Source: Rhizomucor pusillus
Lineage: Eukaryota; Mucoromycota; Mucoromycetes; Mucorales; Lichtheimiaceae
NCBI GenBank assembly: GCA_900175165.2
Contig: FWWN02000568.1
Coordinates: forward strand, 1-64,000
Length of the DNA: 64,000 nucleotides
Reading direction: 5' to 3'
Below the pieces are notes generated by a model. That model saw nothing but the letters and a program-made list of their open reading frames with translations, did no database searches and was not told the origin of the DNA. The translations under genes and the position numbers were made by a program. Positions 9,663 through 21,595 of this stretch are shown here, piece after piece (within the stretch, counting starts at the first letter, position 1; each line of letters starts with the position of its first letter).

Positions 9663-12600
9663 CTAGTGTACGTTGAGCGATTGTTGTTGGACTAGTTCGG
9701 CGTAGACACCATTGAGCTCCAGCAGCTCCCAGTGATTTCCTTGCTCGACAACGCGTCCATCCTTGACGACGCAGATAAGATCAGCATCTTGAATAGTAGA
9801 GAGACGATGGGCAATGGTGATAGTAGTACGGCCACCTTCGCTGATAATGTTATCAATAGCTTGCTGTACGAGCTTTTCGGATTCACTGTCCAAGGCTGAA
9901 GTGGCTTCATCGAGCAACAAGACACGGGGTTTGCGAATCAGAGCACGAGCAATAGCGATACGCTGCTTTTGACCACCAGAAAGCTGAGAACCCTTGTCGC
10001 CAACACGTGTGTCGTAGCCGTCCGGTAAGTTGGTAATGAACTTGTGGATATTGGCAGCACGGCAAGCTTCCTCGACCATTTCTTGAGATACTTGCTTGTT
10101 CTCGTCCATACCGAATCGGATATTTTCACCAATAGTCATGTCGAATAGCACAGGTTCTTGACCGACCAAAGCCATGTGGCTGCGCAGGTTGCCCAGAGTA
10201 AAGTTCTTGACATTGTGTTCATCCAGACGGACAGTGCCAGAGATAGGATCGTACCAGCGCTGGAGCATACCAATGGTTGTTGATTTACCGCAACCGGAAG
10301 GACCAACCAATGCGATTGTCTGGCCGCTCTTGCCTTGCAAGTTGAATTCGCCGTTGAAGATAGAAACATCAGGACGGGCAGGGTAGCGGAAAGTGATGTT
10401 TTCGAACGAGATATCGCCATGGATACTAGAAGACTCAGGCTCGATACCTTCCAGTTCAGGGTCAATGGATGGCTTGCGGTTCAAGACTTCAAAGGCAGCA
10501 ATGGCAGAGTTCTTGGCCTTGGCGAAGGTGGATGTGAAAACACTACCGCGACCGACACCTTGAGCAGTGATAAGAATGGTCATCATACACACAAACATGT
10601 CTTGGATGTTCTTGACGTTGCCAATGTCGTAAAGACGGATACCGGCATAGAAGGCGACAGCGTTGGTGTACATCATGATACCCTGGTGCAAGGCGTAACC
10701 AATAGAGGATTGCCAGGCTTTCTTCATAGCAAGTTTGTGAGGATGATCGAGAGCACGAGAGAACTTGGTTTCAAAGTGGCCTTGCTTGTTGAGAGCAGCG
10801 ACTGTGCGGATTTCCTTGATAGCTTCACCGGCGACTTCACCGCTTTGCTCGTTGGCCTTCGCAGTCTCGTCTTCGAAACCACGGTGGATCTTGGATTCAT
10901 AAGCTGTGGCACCACCAATGAAAGGACCCATCAAAAGCACGATAAGTGTAAGAGACCAGCTGTGTACAAAGGCAATAACGAGACCTGTATAAAACAAATG
11001 ATCAGTAAAATATATATGCACAAGAGGTATTACAATAAGAGAACGTACCAGTGATACCAGAGGCAGTAACTTGAGTGATATCACCCCAGACCTTGGTAAC
11101 CAATTCGTTGACGTTCTTGGAGTCGATAGCCAACTTGGAAGTCAAGGCACCCATGCTGTGATCATCTTCATCAAAATATCCAATTTCTTGGCGCATGTAT
11201 GCATCAAAGATGTAACCACGGAGACGTTCAGTGTAGCGTTCACCAGCAACTTCAAAAGAGATGATTTGCAAGCCGAAACCGATAAGCGATGCAACACCGA
11301 ACATGACAAAGCAGAAAGCGTACAAATTGGCACCTTGCATAGGACCAGGAGCGACATCCTTGGGGTTGACCATGAGAGTCATGACACGACCAAAGATCAA
11401 AGCAAAGCAAGGGAAGATAGCACCAGCAATGATAGCACCGACGATACCAGAACCGAGCAATGGCCATTCGGAGCGCATCTGGCGCAGGATATCGCGAATG
11501 GGTGCCTTTTGCTTCATACGATCCTTGCGAGCTTCCTTCTCCTTGCGCAGTTTGAGCTCAAAGGCGTCAATGGATGAAACGGTGCTCATGCGGACGAGAT
11601 GGTCAGAGGTCGTATCCTTAATAGCATTCTCAGCCTCGGCAAGTTTTTGCTGTTCTTGAGCAACGGCAGCCTGTTCTTGCTTAAGCAATTCTTCTTCGTC
11701 AACGTCGTCGTCCTCGGTAGCACCCGTTTGTTTGGTGGCAATTTCTTGTTTCTTGACGAGATCAGCGTAGACACCACCCAGAGCCAAGAGTTCATTGTGT
11801 GTGCCTTGTTCGACCAAATCACCGTGTTGCATAACAACAATCAAGTCAGCGTTGCGGATGGTGGACAGACGATGGGCGATAACGACCGTGGTGCGGTTAG
11901 CAGCAGCGGCATCCAAGGCGCGTTGGACAAGGCGTTCGGATTGCGTATCGAGGGCAGAGGTGGCCTAAAGTAATAACAAGGTTAGAACATCTTGTTTATA
12001 TGCAAGGTCAGTTAAAAATGCTTACTTCATCAAGCAACAAGATAGTAGGATTCTTCAAGATAGCACGTGCAATGGCAATACGTTGCTTTTGACCACCGGA
12101 AAGCATACCACCGTGTTCACCTACAAGGGTATCGTAGCCTTGAGGCAACTGGGAGATGAAAGAGTGGCAGTTGGCTTTCTTGCAAGCTTCAATGATTTCT
12201 TCGCGGGATGCTTCGTAGTCGATACCCATGAGCAAGTTTTGGCGGATAGTCATGTTGAAAAGGACAGGCTCTTGGCTGACAACACCGATCTGATCACGGA
12301 GCCAACGGACGTTGATGTCCTTGAGATCCTTGCCGTCCAAGAGGACCTGACCTTCCAATGGATCGTAGAAGCGCTGAATAAGCTGGACACTGGTTGATTT
12401 GCCTGAGCCGGAAGGACCAACGAAAGCAACAGTCATACCGGGCTTGATCTTGAGCGAGAGGTCCTTGAGGATAGGCACATCAGGGCGAGTGGGATATCTG
12501 AACTTGACGTTACGGAACTCGATCTCACCAATGACCTTTTCGGGCTTGGCACCTTCGTTTGAGTCAGGATCAATGGTAGGAACACGATCGATAGTGGAAA

Positions 12601-13771
12601 AGATCTTGTGGGCGGCACCGCAAGCGGTAGAAACGGCCGAGAGGTTAGGAGGAAGTTGGAGCAAAGACATGGCGCCGATAATCATGGAGAAGAAGACGAC
12701 CAGGACGGTGGGACCATCCATTTGACCCTTCAACATGAGCTGGGCACCGTACCAGAAGGAGAGACCGTAGGTACAGAACAGGACGAACAAGAACAGACCG
12801 AAACCGACACCAAGGTAGGTACCACGCTTGACACCGACTTGACGAGCCTTGACGAGCTTGGACTTGTACATGCGGGAGAAGCGGTTCTGCAGAGAGAATG
12901 AGTACACGGTGCGGATACCTGCAAAGACTTGTTCAGCGATGGCACCGGCTTCGGCGTAGCTGTTTTGGGTTTCGAGGGTGAATTTGGTAATGAAATATCC
13001 AATTGCACCACCTACACCGGCTAAGATGGGCAAGGTGGCGAGAATAATGACGGCTAAGCGCCAGCCTTTGACGAACGCGATAACAAAACCAGCAATGAAG
13101 GCACCGAGCGATTGGGCGAAAACACCAAACTTTTCGGAAATACCGTCCTGGATGAGTTGCGTGTCGGCTGCGAGACGGGTTGTCAACGAACCCTCCTCTG
13201 CCTTATCAAACCAGCCAAGATCTTGACGGAGGATAGCGTGTACGTACTTTTGACGGATACGGCGTGTTTGGTTTTCACCGGTAATGATCCAGAAGCATTG
13301 AGCAATGTAAGATGCAACAAGGGAGGCAGTACCCATATATACAAAAATGAGGATGGCGCTGTGTACATAAGGAAGAAGGGGACCAGAGACACCAGACATC
13401 ATGGCTGCTGACAGATCACCAAGGAACTGACCGAGAATGATGATGGAAGCTGGTTGCAAAGCACCGGAACCAATGGAGCAAATAGCTGCGGCGAAGATCA
13501 TTAAAAGTTCCAGTGGAGTAGCGAACCGAAACAGTTTGTAGATCGGTACAGAAGGCTTTTTCTCCTTCTTTTTCTTCTTTTTTTTGTCTTTTTCGTCGTC
13601 TTCTTTGGGTTGCTGGATAGGCATCGATTCGCTTATATCTGAAATCGAGTGCTTCTCGTCCATTGTTGAGGCGACGGCGAGGTGATCTTTATCTTGTTCA
13701 GGATGATGATTGGTGGTGTGCTGGCCATCTACAGTCTGCGAAGACCGCGTAGATGAAACTGACCCAGGCAT
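9663..13771 (-). CDS. ABCB-type full ABC transporter (P-glycoprotein/MDR family), copy B
   Basis: ATP-dependent exporter, TMD-NBD-TMD-NBD, 1327 residues. Exons 12026-13771, 11049-11964 and 9663-10984; introns of 61 and 64 nt at the same codons and phases as in copy A ([11 protein letters not shown] phase 0; T-G|L phase 1). NBD1 has [27 protein letters not shown] and ILLLDE; NBD2 has [41 protein letters not shown] and IAHRLS. All ATP-site motifs are intact. The N-terminal 80 residues are hydrophilic and end in a Lys-rich run before TMD1. Start is the first ATG in the frame (MPGSVSS). NBD2 of the two copies is nearly identical over long runs, which points to recent duplication or conversion. 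Substrate unknown: a drug, lipid, peptide or secondary metabolite is possible. Confidence 0.94.
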
Positions 13772-15286
13772 GGTCAATGAATAATGCAATTAAATGGAGA
13801 TATAAGGATCGTAACGTAACGAAAGAAAAGGCCGTGATCCATCCAAACCTTCGAACATTTATAACTCTCGAAGTCGCAGCAGAATGGATGGTAACACATG
13901 AAAAACACTCGTTCGCTCGTTGATTTTTGCTACTTCCGACATCACGGTTACCGAACGGCGCCCGGTGAGCCGAGCGAATCTCAGAGGGTATCTAGGATAA
14001 CTGCGCGCAATTTCACATTCGGCGCACTGCCCGGGTGGCCTTTTTTTCTAAAATCGTCGGCGCTGCGTCCGGATGCTGCCCTTTTGTGAAATGTCAGGCT
14101 CCCTTTCCGGCCCGCTGAAATTCCTTCCTCGTTTGACTCAATCGGAATCCATAACAAGACTCAGTACCACACAAGATCTGCTCTATTGCCGAGATAAGCA
14201 GGTAACAGATTCTGGGATACATGTTCTTTTTGTTTGCCTACTGGGCCACTGTGTGAGGTTGAAAAGAATATAACGCTGCTGGATCAGACAGTCCAAGTTG
14301 TTTGATCCGCTAATACTACGCGAGACACCGATTCAGCCATTGGTAGGTGCTGCGCAACAAACCGTCCGCAACGAGCGCCGATAACAAGAACGACAGGACT
14401 CATCCAATCTCCTTTTCGGGACAGCTGCGATATAACCTTCCCGGCGATTCTTACCTCAGTTATCAATTGTACTCCACTCACCTTGTTTCCAGAGCGTTCG
14501 CCTCCAATAAAGGAAATCTTGCGCGTTCGCCTTTAAATAGCCTACGTCTTGATCGATAGAGCTAATCTCCCATTTTTACAGGATATATCCTTAGCATCTA
14601 AGAGACAATTTGGCCGTTATAAATTCTTCCAGTTTTGTCAAAGCAATGACTCTATCGTAGAGAATGCCATCTTTGGATCAGATCTCGCAAACTCATCTGC
14701 GCTGGAATGTGCTCGAAATTCACAGAAATCGCCACTCGAATGTTTTGTTTTTCCATCTGCGTACATTTGTCCAATTTTCGATTTGGTAAATCACGAAGCA
14801 AATGATTGATGTATCTTCTGTACTCCTTCATCCGGCCAAATAATCCACCGGCTTTCTTGAATTGCATACTTGATCTGCTGTAGAAACGAGGGCTTAGTGT
14901 TTGAGATTATCTGATTTCGGCAATAGAGAGCGCGCACGACTCTGACTACTTCTATGTGGATTGTCCCCTGTCTCTGTGAACTTTACATATACGTGGTCGC
15001 GCGTTCCTGGTACCAACAGAGTAGCTTCATAGTGCAAGGATCCGTGGCAACAGGATAGTAAATCAAGCTTTCTTATTCCGCGCATCATCCTTGAATGTTC
15101 ACTTATTCCGCAAGCCACACTCAGCGGCATTATCAACGATGCATGAAAAAACCCAATCTTCTTTTCTTTAGCAGCCCTGCGCCGCCCTTGCAATACGATG
15201 TCCTCGCACGAGGTAGGCATTTCCACCCAGAAGGACTAAGCTTGCCTGACATTTAACAAATACAGGGATCTACGCGTTCGAATTTA
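13772..15286. other. divergent intergenic region between ABC copy B and the coiled-coil gene
   Basis: 1.5 kb that must carry two outward-facing promoters. No ORF here is convincing; the longest (14894-15226, minus) has no recognisable motif. An ACGCGT hexamer lies at 15272-15277, ten bases before the downstream ATG; one hexamer is weak evidence. Confidence 0.5.
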
Positions 15287-15929
15287 ATGTCCACATTATT
15301 GGGAGCGCTTGATCTACAAAACATGCACATGGACTCGTTCCAAAACGATCGGCAGCAGGAGGAAGATTACGACCCTGCAACTTTTGTGATGCCGGATTCA
15401 AGATGGAAACGCCAACAAAAGTTTGAATTTTTCCGAACACCAGCAATGCACTACTTGCCACCAGCAGCGTAAGCATCGTAATCGAGAAGAGATCAGTGTA
15501 TGAGCCGTAAGCAGACTGACAGATAGAATATATTTATTAGACAACGATGCACAAAGATGTATCAGGAGCTGCAAGCTGATCAAGACTTTTTGCGTGAATT
15601 GCACACGCTCTGGCAGAAGAAATTAGAGCAGCTTCAGGTACGTTACTGTGGTTTCATGTACACTCTGACTTGATCTTATACTATTTTTTTTCTAGAAGGA
15701 ATACGCGATGCTGATTGCCATGACAAACATATCTAACGAAGAGATTGCACAGCTGTTTGCACAGGTCCTACCTTCTTCAGCACCTGAACTCTCGCCGGAA
15801 GGCACACCTAGCAATATCAGCGAAGAATGGGCTAGAGAAAACGATGATCCCCTAGACACCAGACAACAAGCGGAAGACCAGCTAGCACATCTCCTCGCCA
15901 GCCTCGCTGATCAAGGTCATGGCTCATAA
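15287..15929 (+). CDS. small coiled-coil protein of unknown function
   Basis: Not recognised. Three exons, 15287-15468, 15541-15637 and 15696-15929, give 170 residues. The N-terminal 60 residues contain a basic/aromatic stretch (DSRWKRQQKFEFFRTPAMHY). Residues about 62-110 form a heptad-like helix crossing both introns (KMYQELQADQDFLRELHTL, then KKLEQLQKEYAMLI). The rest is acidic and Ser/Pro-containing, ending in another Gln/Leu-rich helix. No signal peptide, membrane segment or enzyme motif. Both introns have standard GT-AG ends and preserve the frame, which is the main evidence that the gene is real. It could be a subunit of a larger complex. Confidence 0.7.
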
Positions 15930-16255
15930 TCTCATTGCTCTACATTTGTAAATATTGGATATCGCACTGCTGCTGTCGCATTGTACATGTAACATATATA
16001 TGCACTTGTATGGATCAGCCAAAATCCAGAAGAATCAGGAAAATGGGAATGGACACAAGAATACAAGTAAGACCAGCTTTCCTGCTGAGCAGAGGTAGAG
16101 TGTGTGTGTGTGTGTGAGAGAGAGAAAGCGCCAAATTCCTTTGACCGTTCCCTCTGGTCTAAAGTCAAACAAGGCAAGAATAAAAAAAGTTTCCGAGCCT
16201 TTTCTCTTGCAATTCTTTCCACATTTTTATTTCTTTTCTTGTCCCATTGCAAGCG
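15930..16255. repeat. short intergenic region with (GT)n(GA)n microsatellite
   Basis: Between the coiled-coil gene and the kinase. A GT run at about 16100-16116 passes directly into GA (to about 16126). No ORF of note. Confidence 0.7.
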
Positions 16256-17792
16256 ATGATCGCAGCGCAGCTACGACAGCAGGATGAGGTTAGGAAAACC
16301 GCACGCTCAGACAAAAAAGCAAAACGAGAATGCTCAACTAGCGGCGACCTAGGTGAAAGCGCGCAGAGTTATCAAGCAACGCTACGAGCTTCAAGCTCAG
16401 TTGGGCAAAGGCAATTTTGGCAAGGTGTACCTTGCAATAGACAACCACGACATAGGAAGAAAGGTATTTATTTCATATCTGTATATACCCTTCTTTGTTC
16501 TCTTGATCTTATATATACACATGCATATTTATATCTTCTCTTTTTTTGTCTGGCAATGAAAAATTTGGGTTGCTAGGTAGCCGTCAAGGTGGTAGACACA
16601 AGAACGTTTCGAAGCAAAGATCAGCAGCAACATGCAAACAATGAAAAAGCTATCTGTGAAAAGTTGTCACAAACATTAGAGCACAAGAACATTGTCAAAG
16701 TATACGATGTGTTTCTAGAGTACGACAAGATCTACGTCGTCATGGAGTATGTGGAAGGCGGAGAGTTGTTTGAAGAGATAAAACGACGGAGAAGACTGGC
16801 GGAGCCAGTGGCGCGACGATATTTTCGCGAGATTGTCGAAGCTGTGGCCTTTATCCACGAGGTAAGGACGAGTGCAGAGATGTAAAACTAAACCACTGCT
16901 GTTTATTAACATGATCATCCAGAATAAGATTGTTCACAGGGATTTGAAGCCTGAAAATGGTACGACGCGATTAATTGTTTTGATAAGCATGTCTCATTCG
17001 ATTATTTAAGTACTTCTCGATAAGCAGCAATCGATACGGTTATGTGATTTTGGATTCGGCAAATTTTGCGAACGGCACAAGACACTCGAAACGTACTGCG
17101 GAAGCCCGTTCTACGCCGCCCCCGAGATGGTGACAGCAACGCCGTATCTTGGACCGCCTGTAGACATGTGGAGCTGTGGTGTGATCCTGTACGCCATGTT
17201 AGCCGGTTCTCTGCCTTTCCAAGGCGAGGACATGCAACATCTATTTCGGCGAATAGATGAAGCCAAATTCGAACTTCCACCAAACATCTCTCAAGAAGCC
17301 GCCGATCTCATCAAGCGACTTTTATGCAGAATACCATCGGCGCGCATTACTGCACGCGACTGCCTCGCCCATCCCTGGCTTGCTGAGCCTGCGATTAAGC
17401 CATCCCCTAGCCCCTCTCTCTGCTCCGCAAAGACTACTGTATCCGCAGGAGCGCGGGTTGGTGGAAAACAGCAGCAGGCGGCTACAAAGACCAACAGTAG
17501 CAACAAAGCAACATCTTCTTCTTCCTCCTCCTCTTCACCCTCCTCGTCTTCTTCTTCACCATCTTCCTCTGCTTCTTGCTCTTTATCCGTACCCAAGAAA
17601 TCACGCGCGTCTAGACTGCTAACCCGCATGTTTGCAAAGAAGGCACAAGTCGCACCGGCAACAACGACTTCTTCGCCGTCGTCGCCGTCGCAGTCCCCTA
17701 AAAAGCGAAACAAGATCAAGGCCGTAGAGAGCAGAATGGCCAATAGAGTGAAAGGTTTCCTCAAGTCTGCGTTTCAGCGACGTATCGCTTAA
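16256..17792 (+). CDS. CAMK/AMPK-like serine/threonine protein kinase
   Basis: Protein kinase, 415 residues. Exons 16256-16288, 16353-16463, 16577-16861, 16923-16959 and 17011-17792. Kinase signatures in order: glycine loop LGKGNFGKVYLA, VAVK lysine, EYVEGGELFEE hinge, HRDLKPEN catalytic loop (split by two introns), CDFGFGKF, YCGSPFYAAPEM activation segment, DMWSCGVILYAML and the terminal HPWL. The segment wording fits the CAMK-like (SNF1/NIM1/KIN) group; the exact subfamily is unsettled. After about residue 295 the tail is Ser/Pro/Lys low-complexity, ending in a basic amphipathic helix (VKGFLKSAFQRRIA) that could bind membrane or act as an autoregulatory element (inference). The least certain part is the first 11-codon exon with donor GTTAGG; the true start could lie elsewhere upstream. 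Confidence 0.9.
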
Positions 17793-17936
17793 CTATGATC
17801 ACTGCTATTCTTACTATTGTTATTTCCCCGCGCACACACATTTATACATTCTGCTAATTCCCAAAACACGCTTCCTTGCCATTTTTGAAAATCGTATAAT
17901 TTTTTTTTGCTTCTTTTTTGGTCTTAAATACACAAC

Positions 17937-19755
17937 ATGAGTTTCATTTGCAAGCGATCATTTCAAACAAGTGCGCGATTGTGTCAACGAGTGTTTGGCT
18001 GGGGCCGCACCGAAGCATTACCGTTAAACAATTGCAACGTCGAAACCCTTAAAAAGCCAGTGTGCTTGAGTGAGCGGCCAGACTATGCACTCCACGTCAG
18101 TCTTGTCAAAAATGGATAACAAAGTTCTCGTTGGCTGACCTCTTAACATTTTCAGAAGCACGACACGGTGACTCACGTGGCCACCGGCTGGGCATATTCG
18201 CTTGTGTGCGTCAATGCTAAGAAAATATACGGTTTTGGATTGATCGGCGATGCGAAAGAACCATTGTTTGATGCTGGCAGCAGCAGAAACTTCCGGATAC
18301 AGTTAATGGCTTGCGGCAGGGAACACTCGCAGTTTGTGGTGCGGGAAGATGATGGAGGAAAGACGCATCTGTATTCCCTTGGCAACGGGATGTACGGCCA
18401 GCTGGGCAACGGGAAAAGCAAGATGACAGATCCAGGTACCCTGGTCTATGCGCATGAACCGACGAAGATAGAAGGTTACCAAGGCAACATTACACACATT
18501 GCATCCGGATTGGATCACACAGTGTTCGCCACAGGTTCCGGAAATGAAAATGGCAACTCTCTGGCAGACAGCGCTAACCAAAATCACCGTAGATGCCCAT
18601 CAACTTTATGCAATGGGTTGGGGTGCAGATGGTCAGTTGGGTCTCGGCCAAGGTAGAACAAGTGATGCGAACGTGCCGGCATTGCTGCCCTGGACAGCAC
18701 CCATCAAGAAACTCGCAGGTTCGACGGATTTCACCTTGGCACTGACAGGTGAGTTACTTCCTTCCTCCTTACATATATACACGCACATCCATACACACAA
18801 TGGAGGGAGAGTGAGATGGGACAAAAGCGGCAATACATGTGGACGAAAGGAAGAAACAGACGGAAAAAGATTGCCATCTCTCCTTCTTCCATCGCCATTG
18901 GCTTTTCATCTCGCGCACTCTACTCCCATTCTCCTCCTCCCCCATCCTGCACAAGCGACATCCCCCCAAATGGGCTAAGCTTAATTGTTGGCGCTTGCAT
19001 TGATATATAGAAAACGGAGAAATGTGGACATGGGGTAACTCAGAGTACGGACAAGGCATGACAGGCGCGAAAATCGACAGGGTATGGGGGAACAAGAAAA
19101 AGTATGATGTGAAGAAAAGATTTGTAGAATCACTCCTCTCTCTCTTTTCTTTCCTTTTATTTACATTGGAAATGATGGGAAAATGCTGAAAGGGGGATAA
19201 TGGTGATGATGATACGAGCCGAAGCACACCCAAACTGTTTAGATTCTTGAACCTGTGCGACTGGATGTAAACAACGTTGTTGACATGGCAGCCGGTGGAC
19301 CGTTTTCTGTGGTGTTGACAGGTAAGTAGTTATAAAACCAAAAGGACGAATAGGAAGGTTTATGGATCAGCAATATGCTAAACAAACTATTACAGCCGAT
19401 GGATGCGTGCACACGTGTGGGTACGGCGTCCTCGGTCTAGGGGCCGATGTTTTAGAAACACTCACGCTGCGCAAGGTACCTGGCCTCGCAAACGTCAAGC
19501 GAGTGTTTGCTGCAACGGACTACGCAGCCGCGTTGACAGGTGAGAGCGCAGCAAGGCCAAGTAGGGGCTTTTACACTGACGCAGCATATTGTTAAAGCCG
19601 ACGGCCAAGTATACGTGTGGGGACTGAACGGAACAAGCGGGCGATTAGGCCTAGGTCACACTGATCATGCTTTTACACCGAGTCGCCTTGACATTGATTG
19701 TCCGATACATAGTTTGGCGCTGGGAACACATCACGCTCTTGCCATTTCAAAATAA
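17937..19755 (+). CDS. RCC1-like repeat protein, probably mitochondrial (RCC1L/WBSCR16-like)
   Basis: Beta-propeller protein of RCC1 repeats, 381 residues. Seven exons: 17937-18095, 18156-18534, 18593-18748, 19011-19081, 19243-19321, 19396-19539 and 19598-19755. The N-terminus (MSFICKRSFQTSARLCQRVFGWG) looks like a mitochondrial targeting sequence with an FQTSAR-type cleavage region, followed at once by the first blade. Repeat hallmarks: YGFG, HSQFV, YSLGNGMYGQLGNG, DHTVFAT, YAMGWGADGQLGLG, MWTWGNSEYGQG and VYVWGLNGTSGRLGLG. The closest known type is human RCC1L, a mitochondrial factor linked to mitoribosome and OPA1 function; the role here is by analogy. Four phase-1 introns fall at the same place in successive repeats, between the T of (A/L)T and the next D/E/A-G. 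Confidence 0.88.
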
Positions 19756-20755
19756 CAGCAATAATAAATAAAAAAGGGAGCCGTAGCACCCGTTTCTGTC
19801 AGGTGGACCGGTTTGCGCTATGCAAGAAGGATGGGCGGTGGACTATTAGATGAGCTGGGTCTCGTGATGGCGCGAATGCTAGGCGTTTTCTTTTTTCTCA
19901 CTCTCTCACACTTTTCTATATTTTCTATATTTACATTCCGTTTAATAAACGTTGTTTAGGGGGAGGAGCGCGACAATAAAGTGAACAAGGATGCAGGGTA
20001 TAGGAGTAGCAGCAGTGGTAATATAGTAGTACAGTGGGATGGGACACAGCGTATCGGTGCCGCGCCCGAACAAACAGTTTGGCGTAGCATCATGTGTGTG
20101 ACAAGACAATGCGTCATCCAGAAAATCGGCGCCTCTCGTCATTTTGCTTTGTTGCATATTGGGGGTGGAAGGGCTGCTACCTTTCTGGGCCACATGATCT
20201 TGTAGGTTCGCCTTGGAACAAAGGACTCTCCATTTGCCTTGGATCATTACTCTTAACTAGAAAAGGAAGATATATGGTAGGGGTTTAAGGAGGCTAAAGG
20301 CATACTAAAAAAAAGAGAGAGAGAGGGAAAGAGAAAAGAAAGAGAGAGGCAAGCTAGCGAAGGAAGAAGAAAAAGGAAAGAGTGGGGTCAAGGGACAAAA
20401 AGAAAATAACAATGATAATAGAGCGCCAAGGGCAGGTGATCAAGGGGGCTTCGATCCACACTCACTCACTGCTCTCTCTCTCGCTCTCTTGTCAGGAGGG
20501 GTGGGGAGCAAGGAGACGGGGTTGTTCGAAACCCAAAGAGGAGTCTTCTCCGGTCCGTGCATGCTCCACAGCTACACAAGTACGAGATTGCAGCTTGGTG
20601 AAAAAATTGTTGCATGGCATTTAAATGGAACAACCCCCAAATTTGCCTTTTTCCCTCTCTCTCTTTCTCTCTCAATCTTCCTTTTCTTTCTCAACTTTTT
20701 CTTCCCTTTCTTTCTTCCTTTAATATACTCGGCCCTTTCCCGCCCAACCTCCAAC
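19756..20755. other. intergenic region with purine- and pyrimidine-rich tracts before E2F
   Basis: Contains a GA-rich tract (about 20310-20385) and a CT-rich tract (about 20655-20720) directly before the E2F gene, probably its 5' leader. No gene supported; an open frame extends upstream of the E2F ATG from 20489 but has no ATG and is low-complexity. Confidence 0.5.
20736..20744 (+). promoter_or_regulatory. E2F-consensus site beside the E2F start codon
   Basis: TTTCCCGCC, an exact match to the E2F consensus TTTSSCGC, ends 11 bases before the E2F ATG. Animal and plant E2F genes are often autoregulated through such sites. An 8-base match with two degenerate positions is expected several times per 64 kb, so position is the only supporting argument. 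Confidence 0.4.
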
Positions 20756-21595
20756 ATGACGCATAAACGATCCCGCCATGAATCTGGTATGGATGCAGAA
20801 ACCCACCCGCGCAACACAAAGTGGAGAGCCTCATTATTCGATGTGCATAAAGTTCCGTTCCAGATCCATCCTTCCGGCGCCATCACATCTCCCAACTCTC
20901 AGGCCTGCCGCTACGACTCGTCGCTGGGCCTCCTGACGAAAAAATTCATTGCACTTTTACGCTCAAGCACACATGGTGATCTCGATCTGAACCGTGCAGC
21001 CGCTCAACTCAAGGTGCAGAAACGACGCATTTATGATATTACAAATGTCCTGGAAGGCATCCATTTAATTGAAAAGAACAGCAAGAACCATGTCCGGTGG
21101 ATGTATGCAGAGAATATTGTACCACGTATTATATCGACTATGTGCCACTAAACAATAGGTTATAGTGGTGGTAGTTCCTCATCATCATCCTCGTCCTCTG
21201 CAGCCTCGCCAGCATCCACCTCATCTAGTTTATCATCCACAACCGACGAATTGGAACACAGACTCGCTATGTTACGGAGCCACAACATGTCACTGAAAAG
21301 GCAGTACGACCATCTCAACGAAATGAAGCAGCAAGTAGATCATGAAATTGAGCGAGTGCTCAAGCGCCACAAAACCCATTGCTACCTAACGCTCGACGAT
21401 CTGGCACGCTTCGAAGTCATGTCTGCTACGCAGCAAGAAGTATTTGTGCTAGTGAACGCTCCCTACAACACCGATATCAATGTACGGCAGAGCAGATCGG
21501 CCGCTGGTTCGGCATCACGGCCAACTGTCAAGGTGACTATTATTTTACCAAGAGTGGATGGGCTCATATTTACATACCCTCGTTCGACCGCTTAG
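20756..21595 (+). CDS. E2F-family transcription factor
   Basis: Winged-helix regulator of G1/S genes, expected to pair with a DP partner in the nucleus. Exons 20756-21102 and 21166-21595; 258 residues. The DNA-binding domain starts at [17 protein letters not shown] and contains the invariant [13 protein letters not shown], ending NHVRWIGG across the 63-nt intron. A Ser-rich linker, a coiled coil ([20 protein letters not shown]) and a marked-box start ([15 protein letters not shown]) follow. [13 protein letters not shown] marks it as E2F, not DP. It is short: nothing resembling a C-terminal activation or Rb-binding segment follows. The last 40 codons are doubtful. The other frame offers [11 protein letters not shown], a better marked-box end, reachable by a possible 71-nt intron from 21481 to 21551 and then stopping at 21621. 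Confidence 0.85.

Noticed and set aside
10335..11054. 239-codon plus-strand ORF
   Set aside because: Lies opposite conserved ABC copy B coding sequence; no motif of its own.
14894..15226. 110-codon minus-strand ORF
   Set aside because: No ATG at its start, no motif, no splice partners.
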